Positions 26,999 through 35,961 of a stretch of DNA of 64,000 nucleotides are shown in pieces. Origin of the DNA: JANQEU01 sp965601455 (lineage in GTDB: Bacteria > Bacteroidota > Bacteroidia > Cytophagales > Cyclobacteriaceae). Position numbers and translations under genes: made by a program. Below the pieces are notes generated by a model, which worked only from the letters and a program-made list of their open reading frames with translations, did not search any database and was not told the DNA's origin. How positions within the stretch are numbered: the first letter of the stretch is position 1; every line of letters begins with the position of its first letter. The stretch is taken from positions 1,798,001-1,862,000 of the forward strand of contig OZ271831.1 in NCBI GenBank assembly GCA_965601455.1, written 5' to 3'.

Positions 26999-27409
26999 AT
27001 GATAAGGGGAATTACCAGAACAGAGATCAATGCCTCCAACGGAAACATTGCTCTGCTTATATTACGAATTACCACAGCGTCCTACATGTTAACCCACGGA
27101 TGGCCAAAATTCTTAAGATTGTTGGACGGCAATATGCGATTTGGAGACCCTCTTGGTATTGGAAGTGAAGTGAGTTTGGTATTGGCGGTATTGGGTGAGT
27201 TTGTGGGTTCCATTTTGATATTCATAGGGTTATACACTCGAATTGGAGCTTTCCTCGGAGCCTGTACCATGGCAACAGCCGCCTTTATAGCACATGCAGG
27301 AGATCCTTTTGGTGATAAAGAAAAGGCCCTACTATTTTTGACGGCGTACCTCGTGATGATGATTATGGGCAGTGGCAAATATTCACTAGATAACCGTCTT
27401 AAGAACTGA
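26999..27409 (+). CDS. DoxX-family membrane protein
   Basis: The 136-residue protein has four membrane helices and DoxX features: ALLILRITTASYMLTHGWPKFLRLL, then LVLAVLGEFVGSILIFIGLYTRIGAFLGACTMATAAFIAHAGDPFGDKEKALLFLTAYLVMMIMGSGKYSLD. DoxX proteins are small inner-membrane proteins linked to redox homeostasis and quinone- or thiosulfate-related oxidoreductases. The exact role here is unknown. It is monocistronic and divergent from the chemoreceptor gene. Confidence 0.9.
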   Translation: MIRGITRTEINASNGNIALLILRITTASYMLTHGWPKFLRLLDGNMRFGDPLGIGSEVSLVLAVLGEFVGSILIFIGLYTRIGAFLGACTMATAAFIAHAGDPFGDKEKALLFLTAYLVMMIMGSGKYSLDNRLKN

Positions 27410-27502
27410 ATGTAGGCCTTTTGAATTAACAAAAGTCCTTTAGTCATTATTCTCTACGTAGCCTCTGTAGATAAAGTAACTTAGTACTTCCCCCTGTTAA
27501 CC

Positions 27503-29128
27503 ATGATAAGAATTCTTGTCTACGTATCACTTATGCTTTGCTTTTGGGAAGGTCTATCCCAGCATGTTTTTACTCGTAAAGATTCTGTAAAAGGGTTCCT
27601 TACTTCTGAAAGGAGCTGGTGGGATGTAGGGTATTATCATCTAAGTGTTGAGGTTGATCCAAAGAAAAAGACATTAGATGGTACTGTACGAGTGCTATTC
27701 GAAGCCGTTAGTAAAGGCAATACCATTCAGATTGATCTTCAGGAACCACTAAGGATTACTAAGGTCAGGGATTATGCAGGAAACTCACTTTCATTTACCA
27801 AAGAATATGACGCCTACTTCATTAGACTGGACACTTTGCTTGAGGCTGGTGAGAAAGGAGAGGTCATAGTTTATTACATGGGAATACCCACCGAGCCGAG
27901 CAACCCTCCATGGGAAGGTGGTGTGGTTTGGTCCGAAGATGATAAAGGAAACCCTTTTATTGGTACAGCCTGCCAGGGTTCCGGTGCAAGCATCTGGTGG
28001 CCATGTAAGGACCATCCCTCTGACGAGGTAGATTCCATGAGAATAAGTATTACTATTCCTGATCATTTAGGCAATATTTCAAATGGAACATTAGAGAGTA
28101 TTACTGAAGACGAGAAGTCTAAGACAAAGACTTTCAATTGGGTGGTCAGGAATCCCATTAATACATACGGGGTAAATATGAACATAGGCAAATTCATCAG
28201 CTGGAATGAGGTATATCCGGGAGAAAATGGTGATCTGAAAATAACATACTCCTGCCTGGAGTACAATGAGGAGAAGGCAAAAAAGCAATTTGGGCAGGTT
28301 CCTTCAATGCTGGAAGCATTTGAATACTGGTTGGGACCATATCCGTTTTATGAAGATGGTTATCAACTGGTGGAGGCACCTTACCTAGGTATGGAACATC
28401 AAAGTAGTGTGACCTATGGAAATGGATATCAAAATGGATACAAAGGTCTTGACTATAGTTTAACAGGTTGGGGTCTGAAATTTGATTACATAATCATTCA
28501 TGAATCTGCTCATGAATGGTTTGCAAATAGTATCACCTATACAGATATCGCTGACCTTTGGATTCATGAAAGCTTCACTACCTATTCAGAATCGCTTTAC
28601 GTCGAGTATCATTTTGGAAAATCCGCGGGACTTGAATATCTCCGGGGTCGGAGGATGAATATTGTAAATGAATCTCGTATTGTAGGTTATTATGGGGTCT
28701 GGGATGAAGGCAAGGAGGCATATGACAAAGGGGCAACGATGATAAACATGATCAGACATATTCTGGATGATGATGAAAAATGGAGAGGTGTACTCAGGGG
28801 AATGAACAAGGAATTTTATCATCAGAACGTCACGTCTCAACAAGTGGAAAACTATTTGATTGAGCAAACTGGTTTGAATCTCTCACCAATATTTGATCAA
28901 TTTCTTCGAACAGCCGACCTTCCAGTTTTACAGTACTTCTTCATGGGCGAGAACATCTTTTACCGATGGAATAAGGTAATTGATGGGTTTAATATGCCTG
29001 TGGATCTAATATTATCAGACAAAACAATACGCATTTTCCCAACGGACACCTGGGGTAGAATACCATTGGAAGAACAGTCAGTAGCTGTTCATCCGGACTT
29101 TTATGTTGCCTCCATGAAAATTCGATAA
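27503..29128 (+). CDS. M1-family metallopeptidase (aminopeptidase N-like), exported
   Basis: The 541-residue protein has a signal peptide (about 1-19, GLSQ/H). An N-terminal beta-saddle domain leads to the catalytic domain with zinc motif HESAHEW (H333, E334, H337) and third ligand E356 in WIHESFTTYSES. The substrate-recognition loop reads GMEHQS instead of GAMEN, common in exported Bacteroidota M1 peptidases. It lacks the large C-terminal helical domain of PepN. It probably trims N-terminal residues from peptides in the periplasm or outside the cell. Confidence 0.92.
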   Translation: MIRILVYVSLMLCFWEGLSQHVFTRKDSVKGFLTSERSWWDVGYYHLSVEVDPKKKTLDGTVRVLFEAVSKGNTIQIDLQEPLRITKVRDYAGNSLSFTKEYDAYFIRLDTLLEAGEKGEVIVYYMGIPTEPSNPPWEGGVVWSEDDKGNPFIGTACQGSGASIWWPCKDHPSDEVDSMRISITIPDHLGNISNGTLESITEDEKSKTKTFNWVVRNPINTYGVNMNIGKFISWNEVYPGENGDLKITYSCLEYNEEKAKKQFGQVPSMLEAFEYWLGPYPFYEDGYQLVEAPYLGMEHQSSVTYGNGYQNGYKGLDYSLTGWGLKFDYIIIHESAHEWFANSITYTDIADLWIHESFTTYSESLYVEYHFGKSAGLEYLRGRRMNIVNESRIVGYYGVWDEGKEAYDKGATMINMIRHILDDDEKWRGVLRGMNKEFYHQNVTSQQVENYLIEQTGLNLSPIFDQFLRTADLPVLQYFFMGENIFYRWNKVIDGFNMPVDLILSDKTIRIFPTDTWGRIPLEEQSVAVHPDFYVASMKIR

Positions 29129-29212
29129 AATAAGCGTTAGCGAATATTTCATGTCATTCACCATTGATGTTTTGCTTACTATAAGCTCGATAGTCAAGAT
29201 AGTAAACGGGTA

Positions 29213-30358
29213 CTATAAAATACCTACCATAATAAAACCAAGGTAAGTGCCAAGAGCAGTTCCTAATGATCCTGCAAGAATGGCCGGTAGTAGCAAGTCA
29301 TTTCTATTGAAGCTTTTAGCTAATGCAAGGGCAGATCCGGCGCCTCCAATGTTTGCTTGGGTGGCAATGGCTATAATACTCCAGTCCATTCTGTAGAACC
29401 ATCCAAAAGCCACTAACGCCACACCATGAATCAAGACGATGAGAGAAACAAATAGGAAAATTGTCACCGCATTGCCATCAATTTCAATCAAGGCGGTTAC
29501 TTCACAGAATGCACCAACCACAGCAAGGAACAAATAAACTGAGAAAAGGCCTAGCAAACGGTATCCTGGCATCTTTTGAATAAACCGGAATTGCGCCAAG
29601 ACCAGAGCGAAAGTAGTTAATAGTAAAATTGACGGAATGGCAAGTCCTATTGAGGAAAGCGTATCAGCTAGATAGTCAGAAAACCAAAGAAAGAAAGTGC
29701 CAAGGAATAGAAGTATTCCCAGGTCGATCGGTTGAATAGGAATAGACTCTTCGTGACTCATCTCCTTGTTCGATGAGTTGGTAATGATTTCTGGATTTTT
29801 TCGGTAACGATTAAAAAACGCAGGTATCCCTAATGTTATCACCATCCATACTGCGGTTACGATATTGTCTGCCACCACAAGACTGGTATAGAGCGCTCCT
29901 TCCTTCAAGAAATTGTATTCCAGAGCAACAGCATTAAAGTTTGCACTTCCTCCTGTGTAAGTTCCGGTCATCATTCCGGCAATCACAGAATATCGATCAC
30001 CAAATAAAGATTCGTAGTCAAAGAGATTTAGTGACAAATAAACAGCAATGAAAGTGGCAATGCTTCCGACAGTGAATGACAACAGCATGGGAAGTCCTGC
30101 AGATCTTAAATTTCTTAGGTCCACACCTAATAATAAAAAGAAGATGCTTGCCGGGGCCACATACTGAAAAATTGCATCATAGATAGGGGACGGATTACTT
30201 GCAGAGGGAATAACTCCAAGATTTGCAGCAATCGCACCTAAGATGATAACTAATAATGCACCACTTACATGCCGCAAGAAGGTTTTTTTACATAGCCATT
30301 CACTGAAATAGATCAGTAGAAAAAAGAAGGAGAAAAGAAAAAGTGGATTTTCGATCAT
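29213..30358 (-). CDS. DUF819-family integral membrane protein
   Basis: The 381-residue protein has about 10-11 membrane helices, including GALLVIILGAIAANLGVIPSASNPSPIYDAIFQYVAPASIFFLLLGVDLRNL and GMMTGTYTGGSANFNAVALEY. These are characteristic of DUF819 proteins, which resemble anion or amino-acid/cation transporters with an inverted repeat. I prefer the ATG at 30358 (MIENPLF), directly before the first helix, over an in-frame ATG at 30394 that would add 12 polar residues. The substrate is unknown. It diverges from the second padR gene. Confidence 0.85.
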   Translation of the reverse strand: MIENPLFLFSFFFLLIYFSEWLCKKTFLRHVSGALLVIILGAIAANLGVIPSASNPSPIYDAIFQYVAPASIFFLLLGVDLRNLRSAGLPMLLSFTVGSIATFIAVYLSLNLFDYESLFGDRYSVIAGMMTGTYTGGSANFNAVALEYNFLKEGALYTSLVVADNIVTAVWMVITLGIPAFFNRYRKNPEIITNSSNKEMSHEESIPIQPIDLGILLFLGTFFLWFSDYLADTLSSIGLAIPSILLLTTFALVLAQFRFIQKMPGYRLLGLFSVYLFLAVVGAFCEVTALIEIDGNAVTIFLFVSLIVLIHGVALVAFGWFYRMDWSIIAIATQANIGGAGSALALAKSFNRNDLLLPAILAGSLGTALGTYLGFIMVGIL

Positions 30359-30438
30359 AGGGGCAAGTATGCGAAAATCCTGTCTTTTTTCCATGCATAA
30401 AAGTGCTATAAAGTTCTCCCATGAATAAGGTTTTTACC

Positions 30439-30487
30439 AGATTGTAGAACAAATACATTTAAACATCGTTTATTTGATCTACAATCT
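30439..30487. promoter_or_regulatory. long inverted repeat, probable PadR operator
   Basis: The 16-nt arms 30439-30454 (AGATTGTAGAACAAAT) and 30472-30487 (ATTTGATCTACAATCT) are complementary at 15 of 16 positions, with a 17-nt spacer. The last base is 8 nt from the padR ATG, so it must overlap the promoter and/or leader. Arm centres are 33 bp apart, almost the same geometry as at the first padR gene but with a different sequence. It also lies in the divergent region facing the DUF819 gene. Confidence 0.7.
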
Positions 30488-30495
30488 ATTAAGAA

Positions 30496-30843
30496 ATGAA
30501 AGAAACTAGGTTAGGTGAATTTGAAGAGGTCATTTTACTCCTTGTAGGTATTTTGGGAGAGAGTGCATACGCTCTTAATATTTCAGATGAATTTGAGAAG
30601 CAACTTAAACGATCTGTCGCTATTGGAGCGGTTCACAGTACACTCAGTCGGTTACAGGATAAAGGATTCCTGAAATCCGAGATGTCCGGTGCAACATCCA
30701 GTAGAGGAGGTAGGAGAAAAAGGATATATTCGGTTACGGCTATGGGGGATCAGGTACTGGCAAATGCAAGAGAGATGCGTATTTCTCTATGGGACCAATA
30801 TCCGGGAATAGCTGGACAGAATTTAAGTTTTCAAATTGGATAA
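30496..30843 (+). CDS. PadR-family transcriptional regulator
   Basis: The 115-residue winged-helix protein is a clear paralogue of the one at 14941: LGEFEEVILLLVGILGESAYALNISDEFEKQLKRSVAIGAVHSTLSRLQDKGFLKSE, wing GRRKRIYSVTAMG. It is followed after 4 nt by a prefix-domain permease. It probably represses its own operon through the inverted repeat immediately upstream. Confidence 0.93.
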   Translation: MKETRLGEFEEVILLLVGILGESAYALNISDEFEKQLKRSVAIGAVHSTLSRLQDKGFLKSEMSGATSSRGGRRKRIYSVTAMGDQVLANAREMRISLWDQYPGIAGQNLSFQIG

Positions 30844-30847
30844 CTAA

Positions 30848-33466
30848 ATGCAAGTTAATCCTCCAAAGTCTGCGGAAACTCTTCTCAAATGGTTCTTACG
30901 CGAAGAACTAGAGGAAGAAGTTGTCGGGGACCTAGAGGAAAAATACCACCGCATCCTCAAGGAAAAGTCCGTTACCAGGGCGAGAATAAATTACTGGTTT
31001 CAGGTGATAAATTATCTAAGACCTTTTGCTCTAAAAAGGCGAAAATCAAAAACATACAACAACACGATTATGCTGAAGAATTATCTATTCATCGCTTTCA
31101 GAAATGTGAAAAAAAACACTTTCCATTCTTCTCTCAACATACTTAGCCTGGCAATAGGCATCGCAGCTTGTATGGTAATCTACCTTTTCATCAATGAAGA
31201 AAGGTCCTTTGATACACAACATTCGAATTCCTCCAATATGTTTCGGCTTTGTGAGGTGCAGAGTTTCCCAGGTACCAATACTCAAAATGTTGCCCTATCC
31301 ATGGCGGGTATGGGTCCTGCACTACTTCAGCAGTTTCCGGAAGTCCTGTCCTATACTCGGTTCTGGGGTATGGGAAAAAGGACCTGGTTAGTGGGGGACA
31401 AACGAATGGTGATTGAGAAGGGGGTACGAGTAGATAGCACCTTTCTCAGAATGTTTGATTTTCCAATCTTACATGGAGTGCGAAATACCGCCTTGGATGA
31501 ACCTCGCAGTGTAGTATTGACTGAACAAACCGCATTGAAATTCTTTGGTTCCATTGATGTTTTAGGTAGTAGCTTAGAACTAAACGATATTACTTATGAG
31601 GTTACAGGCGTTCTGAAAGACATTCCCGAGCAGTCTCACCTTCAATTCGATTTGCTTGTATCCATGAATACGTTCACCTCCGAAAATCCGGATTTCAATA
31701 CGCGTTGGGGGTCTAACTTTCTGGTAACCTATTTGACATTGACTCCCGATGCGAATCTGGATAAAATGGCAGAGTCTTATCCGGAGTTTCTATTAGAGAA
31801 CTCTGGTGACGAGCAAATCAATGACTTTTATAAACTGTTTCTTCAGCCTCTTTCAGAAGTGCATTTGGGTTCAATTGATATTGAGCATGATTATAGGAAC
31901 TATCGGAAATTCAATGGTGCTTACCTGGATGTATTTACACTGGTAGGAATATTTATTATTGTTATTGCCGGGGTTAATTTCATGAACCTCACCACCGCAA
32001 GAGCGACAACCAGAGCCAAGGAAGTTGGGGTAAGAAAGGCAGTTGGAGCTTTAAAAAACCAACTATTTTGGCAGTTCATTGTTGAATCTGTCGTATTGGC
32101 CTTAATGGCGTTACTATTTGCCATTGTGATCAATCTGGTTGCTCTTCCGTTTCTTAACGACTCAATTGAGAGGCAGTTGTCATTGATAACGTTTATGACG
32201 GACTTTGAATTAACAGTTTCTGTCGGGGTCGTAACCATTCTACTTGGAATTATCTCTGGATTGTATCCTTCAATTTATTTATCATCCTTCAATACGGTCA
32301 AAGTTCTGAAAGGAATCGAGAGGACTGAAAAAAGATCCTTTTTTAGAAGTAGCTTGATCATCACTCAATTCAGCCTTGCTATTGCAATGGTAGTAGCTAC
32401 TCTGGTCGTTCTTCAGCAATTAGAGTTCATGCGAAAGAAAGATATTGGATTTAATAAGGATCATATTCTGCTGGTAGATATGAATCGAACGGCCAACGAA
32501 AAGTTTGACTTAATCAAGAAAGAACTCAATAGAAAAAGTCAGATCCTTGGAGTTACTGCCTCGGGTCAAAGACTCGGTGAGAACTTTCATCAGTGGGGTT
32601 TCCAGGCAGAAGTGGATACAGGTATTCTTCAAATTACTCCTTCAAACGTCTTAGTTGATTACGATTACATTGATGTGTATGAAATAGAGTTAATAGCGGG
32701 TCGTACTTTTTCCAGAGAGTATGCTCGGGACGATGGACTCGCATTTATCATCAACGAATCATTTGCCAAGGAATTGGGATATGATAACCCAATCGGGAAA
32801 AGAGTAGGTCATGGCTGGTACCCCAGTGATTCTTTGGGCACCATCATTGGAGTCACCAAAGATTTCAATTTCAATTCATTGCACTATGAAGTGAATACAT
32901 TATCCATGGTTGTTCATACGGAATGGGGATATTCTGAAATGTCGGTCAAACTTAATGGTGACAACCTAGAGCAAGCAATTCAGGAAGTTGAGGAAGTTTG
33001 GGCGGAGCATGTACCGGACTATCCCATTGACTATTCATTTCTCAATAGTCACTTCGATGAATTATATGAATCTGATGCACAGATGAGTCTGGTGGTTACA
33101 ATCATGGCAATACTTTCAATTATTATTGGTGCCATGGGTCTTTTTGGGCTTTCTGCAATGTCGATAGAAAGGCGAATTAAAGAGATTGGTATAAGAAAAG
33201 TGTTAGGAGCTTCACGTCAACAATTACTACTCATTTTGTCTTCTGGATTTGCAAGGTTAGTAGGTATTTCTTTCCTGATCGCAGCACCCCTGACTTACAT
33301 TTACTTGGGACAGTGGTTAGAAAATTTCGCCTACCGTATCCAGCTTAATCCATGGGTTTTTATTGTGGCCGGTATTGCGACGTTTTTGATTGCTATGATC
33401 ACAATTAGTATCCACACCTTAAGAGCCTCCAATACTAACCCTGCCAGAACACTCAAATATGAGTAG
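30848..33466 (+). CDS. FtsX/MacB-type ABC permease with N-terminal prefix domain
   Basis: The 872-residue protein is paralogous to the product at 15279. The prefix domain (about 1-70) reads PPKSAETLLKWFLREELEEEVVGDLEEKYHRILKE. It is followed by TM about 88-110, a MacB-like periplasmic domain, an FtsX core with KEVGVRKAVGALKNQL, a second periplasmic domain, and a final FtsX core with KEIGIRKVLGASRQQLLLI. There is no ATPase partner nearby. The start 4 nt after padR indicates one operon. The substrate is unknown; self-resistance or envelope-lipid roles are guesses. Confidence 0.9.
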   Translation: MQVNPPKSAETLLKWFLREELEEEVVGDLEEKYHRILKEKSVTRARINYWFQVINYLRPFALKRRKSKTYNNTIMLKNYLFIAFRNVKKNTFHSSLNILSLAIGIAACMVIYLFINEERSFDTQHSNSSNMFRLCEVQSFPGTNTQNVALSMAGMGPALLQQFPEVLSYTRFWGMGKRTWLVGDKRMVIEKGVRVDSTFLRMFDFPILHGVRNTALDEPRSVVLTEQTALKFFGSIDVLGSSLELNDITYEVTGVLKDIPEQSHLQFDLLVSMNTFTSENPDFNTRWGSNFLVTYLTLTPDANLDKMAESYPEFLLENSGDEQINDFYKLFLQPLSEVHLGSIDIEHDYRNYRKFNGAYLDVFTLVGIFIIVIAGVNFMNLTTARATTRAKEVGVRKAVGALKNQLFWQFIVESVVLALMALLFAIVINLVALPFLNDSIERQLSLITFMTDFELTVSVGVVTILLGIISGLYPSIYLSSFNTVKVLKGIERTEKRSFFRSSLIITQFSLAIAMVVATLVVLQQLEFMRKKDIGFNKDHILLVDMNRTANEKFDLIKKELNRKSQILGVTASGQRLGENFHQWGFQAEVDTGILQITPSNVLVDYDYIDVYEIELIAGRTFSREYARDDGLAFIINESFAKELGYDNPIGKRVGHGWYPSDSLGTIIGVTKDFNFNSLHYEVNTLSMVVHTEWGYSEMSVKLNGDNLEQAIQEVEEVWAEHVPDYPIDYSFLNSHFDELYESDAQMSLVVTIMAILSIIIGAMGLFGLSAMSIERRIKEIGIRKVLGASRQQLLLILSSGFARLVGISFLIAAPLTYIYLGQWLENFAYRIQLNPWVFIVAGIATFLIAMITISIHTLRASNTNPARTLKYE

Positions 33467-33511
33467 TGATACCGAATAAATAAAGAATAGAGTAGGTAAC
33501 TGAGGGCGACC

Positions 33512-35377
33512 TCACCATCCGATGCCGTAATCCTCTCCGTAGTTGGAGCTTCCACCCCAGAAGCTTTGGTTTTCCCAGTCGAAGTAAATGGCATTAATAG
33601 GACCTGAAGTTCGCTCTCTGAATTCAACTTTATAACCCATTTCCTTCAATTTCTTTCTCACGTAGTCAGGTGTGTCTTCATTTAAGAGCAGTCTTCCTGG
33701 CTCAGTCTTATGATTGCCGAATGAACCTCTCATTTGGAAACTATTAATATTTGGTGCTTCGGCAGCTTCCTGCACGTTCATGTCGAATTCTACCATATTC
33801 AGGAAGAACTGTAGCAAGTTCTGATCCTGTGAATCCCCTCCCTGAACCGCAAAAGAAATAAATGGTTTGCCATCCTTAAGCGCAAGAGTAGGGGTTAAGG
33901 TTGCCCTGGGTCTTTTACCTGGTTCAATTACATTGTATGGGTTTTCTTTTTCATTAAGCACAAAACTCTGCGCACGTTGGCTTAATCCGATACCGGTGTT
34001 TCCGGCAATAACCGCGGGTACCCAGCCTCCTGAAGGAGTAATAGAAACAACCCATCCGTCTTCATCAGCAGCCTGAATAGAGGTAGTACCTGTATAGTTC
34101 GTGGTATTTGATGGAAATTCCGGATGAACGATAGGGCTGAAATTCTTCTCTAAACCCATGGGCTCACCGTCAGGTTTAGTATTTGTCCATTCCTCCACGT
34201 ACTTCAAGAAGGGATTATTACCCTCTTGGAATTCATAAGGGTCGCCTGGTCCAATATCAGGAGAATTCTTACTCCAATCAATTTCTTCCATTCGTGATTT
34301 TGCATATTCCTTGGAAAGCAATCCTTCCATCGGCTCTTCAGGTGGAAAATATGGGTCGCCATAATAGAAATCCCTATCAGCAAATGCCAGGTTCATTACC
34401 TGGTATAAGCTATGTATGTAGTTAACAGAATTGTAACCCATTGACTTCACATCCAGTTGCTCCATCATGTTTAGTGACTGCAGCATCACCGGAGACTGAA
34501 CCCAGGATGTTAATTTATATACGTCTATACCCTTGTAATTGGTAACCTCAGGATCCTCTATGTATACTTTCCAATTGGCCAAATCCTTTTTTGTAATTAA
34601 GCCCCCTTCATCTTGAACTCCTTTTACAAAGTCATTCGCGATATCGCCGGAATAAAAGCGATCATAAGCAGCATATATCGCTTCTTTTCGAGATTTTCCA
34701 GCTTTCAAGGCCTCATTTTCTGCGTCAACTAGTTTTTGTAGTGTGTTAAGTAAATCAGGTTGTCTAAAGATCTCACCAGCATAAGGGGCTTCCCTTTCTT
34801 CTCCTTCGTGAGTCATGAAAAGCTCTCTGGAATATTTCCATTTCTTTATGTGTTCCTTCCCGTTTTCTATACGGTCGGCTGTTTGTCCTTCAATAGGATA
34901 TCCCTCTGCCATTTGCATCGCTGGTGCAATTACCTCGGCTAAAGACATTGTTCCCCATTCTGCTAGCATGGTCATTAGACCACCTGGTGTGCCTGGAGTG
35001 ACCGCAGCAAGAGGACCGAACTGAGGCGGATACGCATGACCTTTCTCCTTGTAATATTCCGGAGTAGCACCGGTAGGGGCAACCCCCAAAGCATTTATAC
35101 CGATCACTTTTCCGGTGTTTGGATTATATATTAAAGCTTGTGTTTCTCCACCCCAACTGAGGACATCCCACATGGTGCACGTGGCCGCCAGCATGGCACA
35201 TGAAGCATCTATGGCGTTTCCGCCTTTCGTAAATATCATAGCACCGGCAGTGGCTCCCAGTGGCTTTCCTGTTATAGCCATCCAATGCTTCCCGTGTAAG
35301 ACAGGCTTTTGCGTAGTTTGGGCTGTCAAGAGGGATGAGCAAAACAGTATAAGAATTACAGAGGTGAATTGTTTCAT
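33512..35377 (-). CDS. exported gamma-glutamyltransferase-family protein
   Basis: The 621-residue protein starts at the ATG at 35377, giving a clean signal peptide (MKQFTSVILILFCSSLLTAQ). The family body is complete: MIFTKGGNAIDA, VTPGTPGGL, the catalytic Thr predicted at T431 in NYTGTTSIQAADEDGWVVSIT, and later PRATLTPTLALKDGKPFISFAVQGGDSQDQ. The usual TTH-S motif reads TTS here, so the residue after the catalytic threonine pair differs. The N-terminal end of the small subunit (Thr) would be freed by autocleavage. The gene may act on glutathione or gamma-glutamyl peptides, or be a related N-terminal nucleophile hydrolase (cephalosporin-acylase-like). Confidence 0.88.
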   Translation of the reverse strand: MKQFTSVILILFCSSLLTAQTTQKPVLHGKHWMAITGKPLGATAGAMIFTKGGNAIDASCAMLAATCTMWDVLSWGGETQALIYNPNTGKVIGINALGVAPTGATPEYYKEKGHAYPPQFGPLAAVTPGTPGGLMTMLAEWGTMSLAEVIAPAMQMAEGYPIEGQTADRIENGKEHIKKWKYSRELFMTHEGEEREAPYAGEIFRQPDLLNTLQKLVDAENEALKAGKSRKEAIYAAYDRFYSGDIANDFVKGVQDEGGLITKKDLANWKVYIEDPEVTNYKGIDVYKLTSWVQSPVMLQSLNMMEQLDVKSMGYNSVNYIHSLYQVMNLAFADRDFYYGDPYFPPEEPMEGLLSKEYAKSRMEEIDWSKNSPDIGPGDPYEFQEGNNPFLKYVEEWTNTKPDGEPMGLEKNFSPIVHPEFPSNTTNYTGTTSIQAADEDGWVVSITPSGGWVPAVIAGNTGIGLSQRAQSFVLNEKENPYNVIEPGKRPRATLTPTLALKDGKPFISFAVQGGDSQDQNLLQFFLNMVEFDMNVQEAAEAPNINSFQMRGSFGNHKTEPGRLLLNEDTPDYVRKKLKEMGYKVEFRERTSGPINAIYFDWENQSFWGGSSNYGEDYGIGW

Positions 35378-35466
35378 AACCAAAATATTGATCTACCAAT
35401 TTAGTGGTAATCAATTGAAGTTCAATTCCACAAATGACGGACGGAAAAATAAATCTCAGAGTGGAA

Positions 35467-35823
35467 TCATTTTGACTTCTTTATTGCATAACTAATCAAC
35501 CATAGTAGATAACAAATAATGAAAATAATTAGCCCGTAGATTGTGGTAATAGAAGAAACTCGCAAACCACCGGCAAGTATTTCAGGGGAAACCGCCCCCA
35601 TTTTTTCTATGGTGGCAAAAGCGCTGTACAAGCCAATAAATTGTCCGAGAATCCCAAATACAAGCGCAAGTGTACCAATGGATTTAATCCGACTGGCTTT
35701 TTGCAGAAACTGCTCCGAGTTCAATGATGTAAAGAACAGATAAATCATCCATAGAATCCCGGAAAGTCCGATGAAAGAAAGTATACTCATGAATATGACA
35801 CCTCCTTGAAAGAATAAATTCAT
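35467..35823 (-). CDS. short MotA/TolQ/ExbB-like proton-channel protein, orphan
   Basis: The 118-residue protein has three hydrophobic helices (about 8-30, 50-72, 88-112). The ExbB/TolQ core reads FLQKASRIKSIGTLALVFGILGQFIGLYSAFATIEKMGAVSPEILAGGLRVSSITTIYGLIIFII. This contains the Gly-rich TM and the ILAGGLRVSSITT loop-helix seen in ion-channel subunits. It is shorter than typical ExbB/TolQ (about 200 aa), lacking the long cytoplasmic loop. No exbD/tolR gene is adjacent. A TACTTTTG element lies about 33 nt upstream of its ATG. Confidence 0.78.
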   Translation of the reverse strand: MNLFFQGGVIFMSILSFIGLSGILWMIYLFFTSLNSEQFLQKASRIKSIGTLALVFGILGQFIGLYSAFATIEKMGAVSPEILAGGLRVSSITTIYGLIIFIICYLLWLISYAIKKSK

Positions 35824-35856
35824 AATCGTAAATTTTTAGTTGAAGATATGTGAATC

Positions 35857-35864
35857 CAAAAGTA
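35857..35864 (-). promoter_or_regulatory. -7 promoter element upstream of the TolQ-like gene
   Basis: On the minus strand TACTTTTG reads 35864 to 35857 and matches TAnnTTTG exactly. It lies 33 nt upstream of the ATG at 35823. I see no convincing TTTG at the -33 position, so a weak or activated promoter is likely. Confidence 0.45.
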
Positions 35865-35928
35865 GACTGTCTGATTAACAGAACCCATGTAGTAAACCCC
35901 GTTGCAGCGGTTATTCGTCGACTAATGG

Positions 35929-35951
35929 GTCTAGAACGATAATTACTAGAC
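35929..35951. promoter_or_regulatory. short inverted repeat before the membrane LytTR gene
   Basis: GTCTAG at 35929-35934 and CTAGAC at 35946-35951 form a 6-bp inverted repeat with an 11-nt spacer, ending 10 nt before the ATG at 35962. The position fits an autoregulatory or shared operator for this divergent pair. The short arms make this tentative. Confidence 0.35.
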
Positions 35952-35961
35952 ATATTTAAGC

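Noticed and set aside
29150..29200. TTACTAT/ATAGTAA inverted repeat between the M1 peptidase and DUF819 genes
   Set aside because: Arms of 7 bp with a 16-nt loop and AT-rich sequence occur often by chance; no T-tract or start codon nearby gives it a role.
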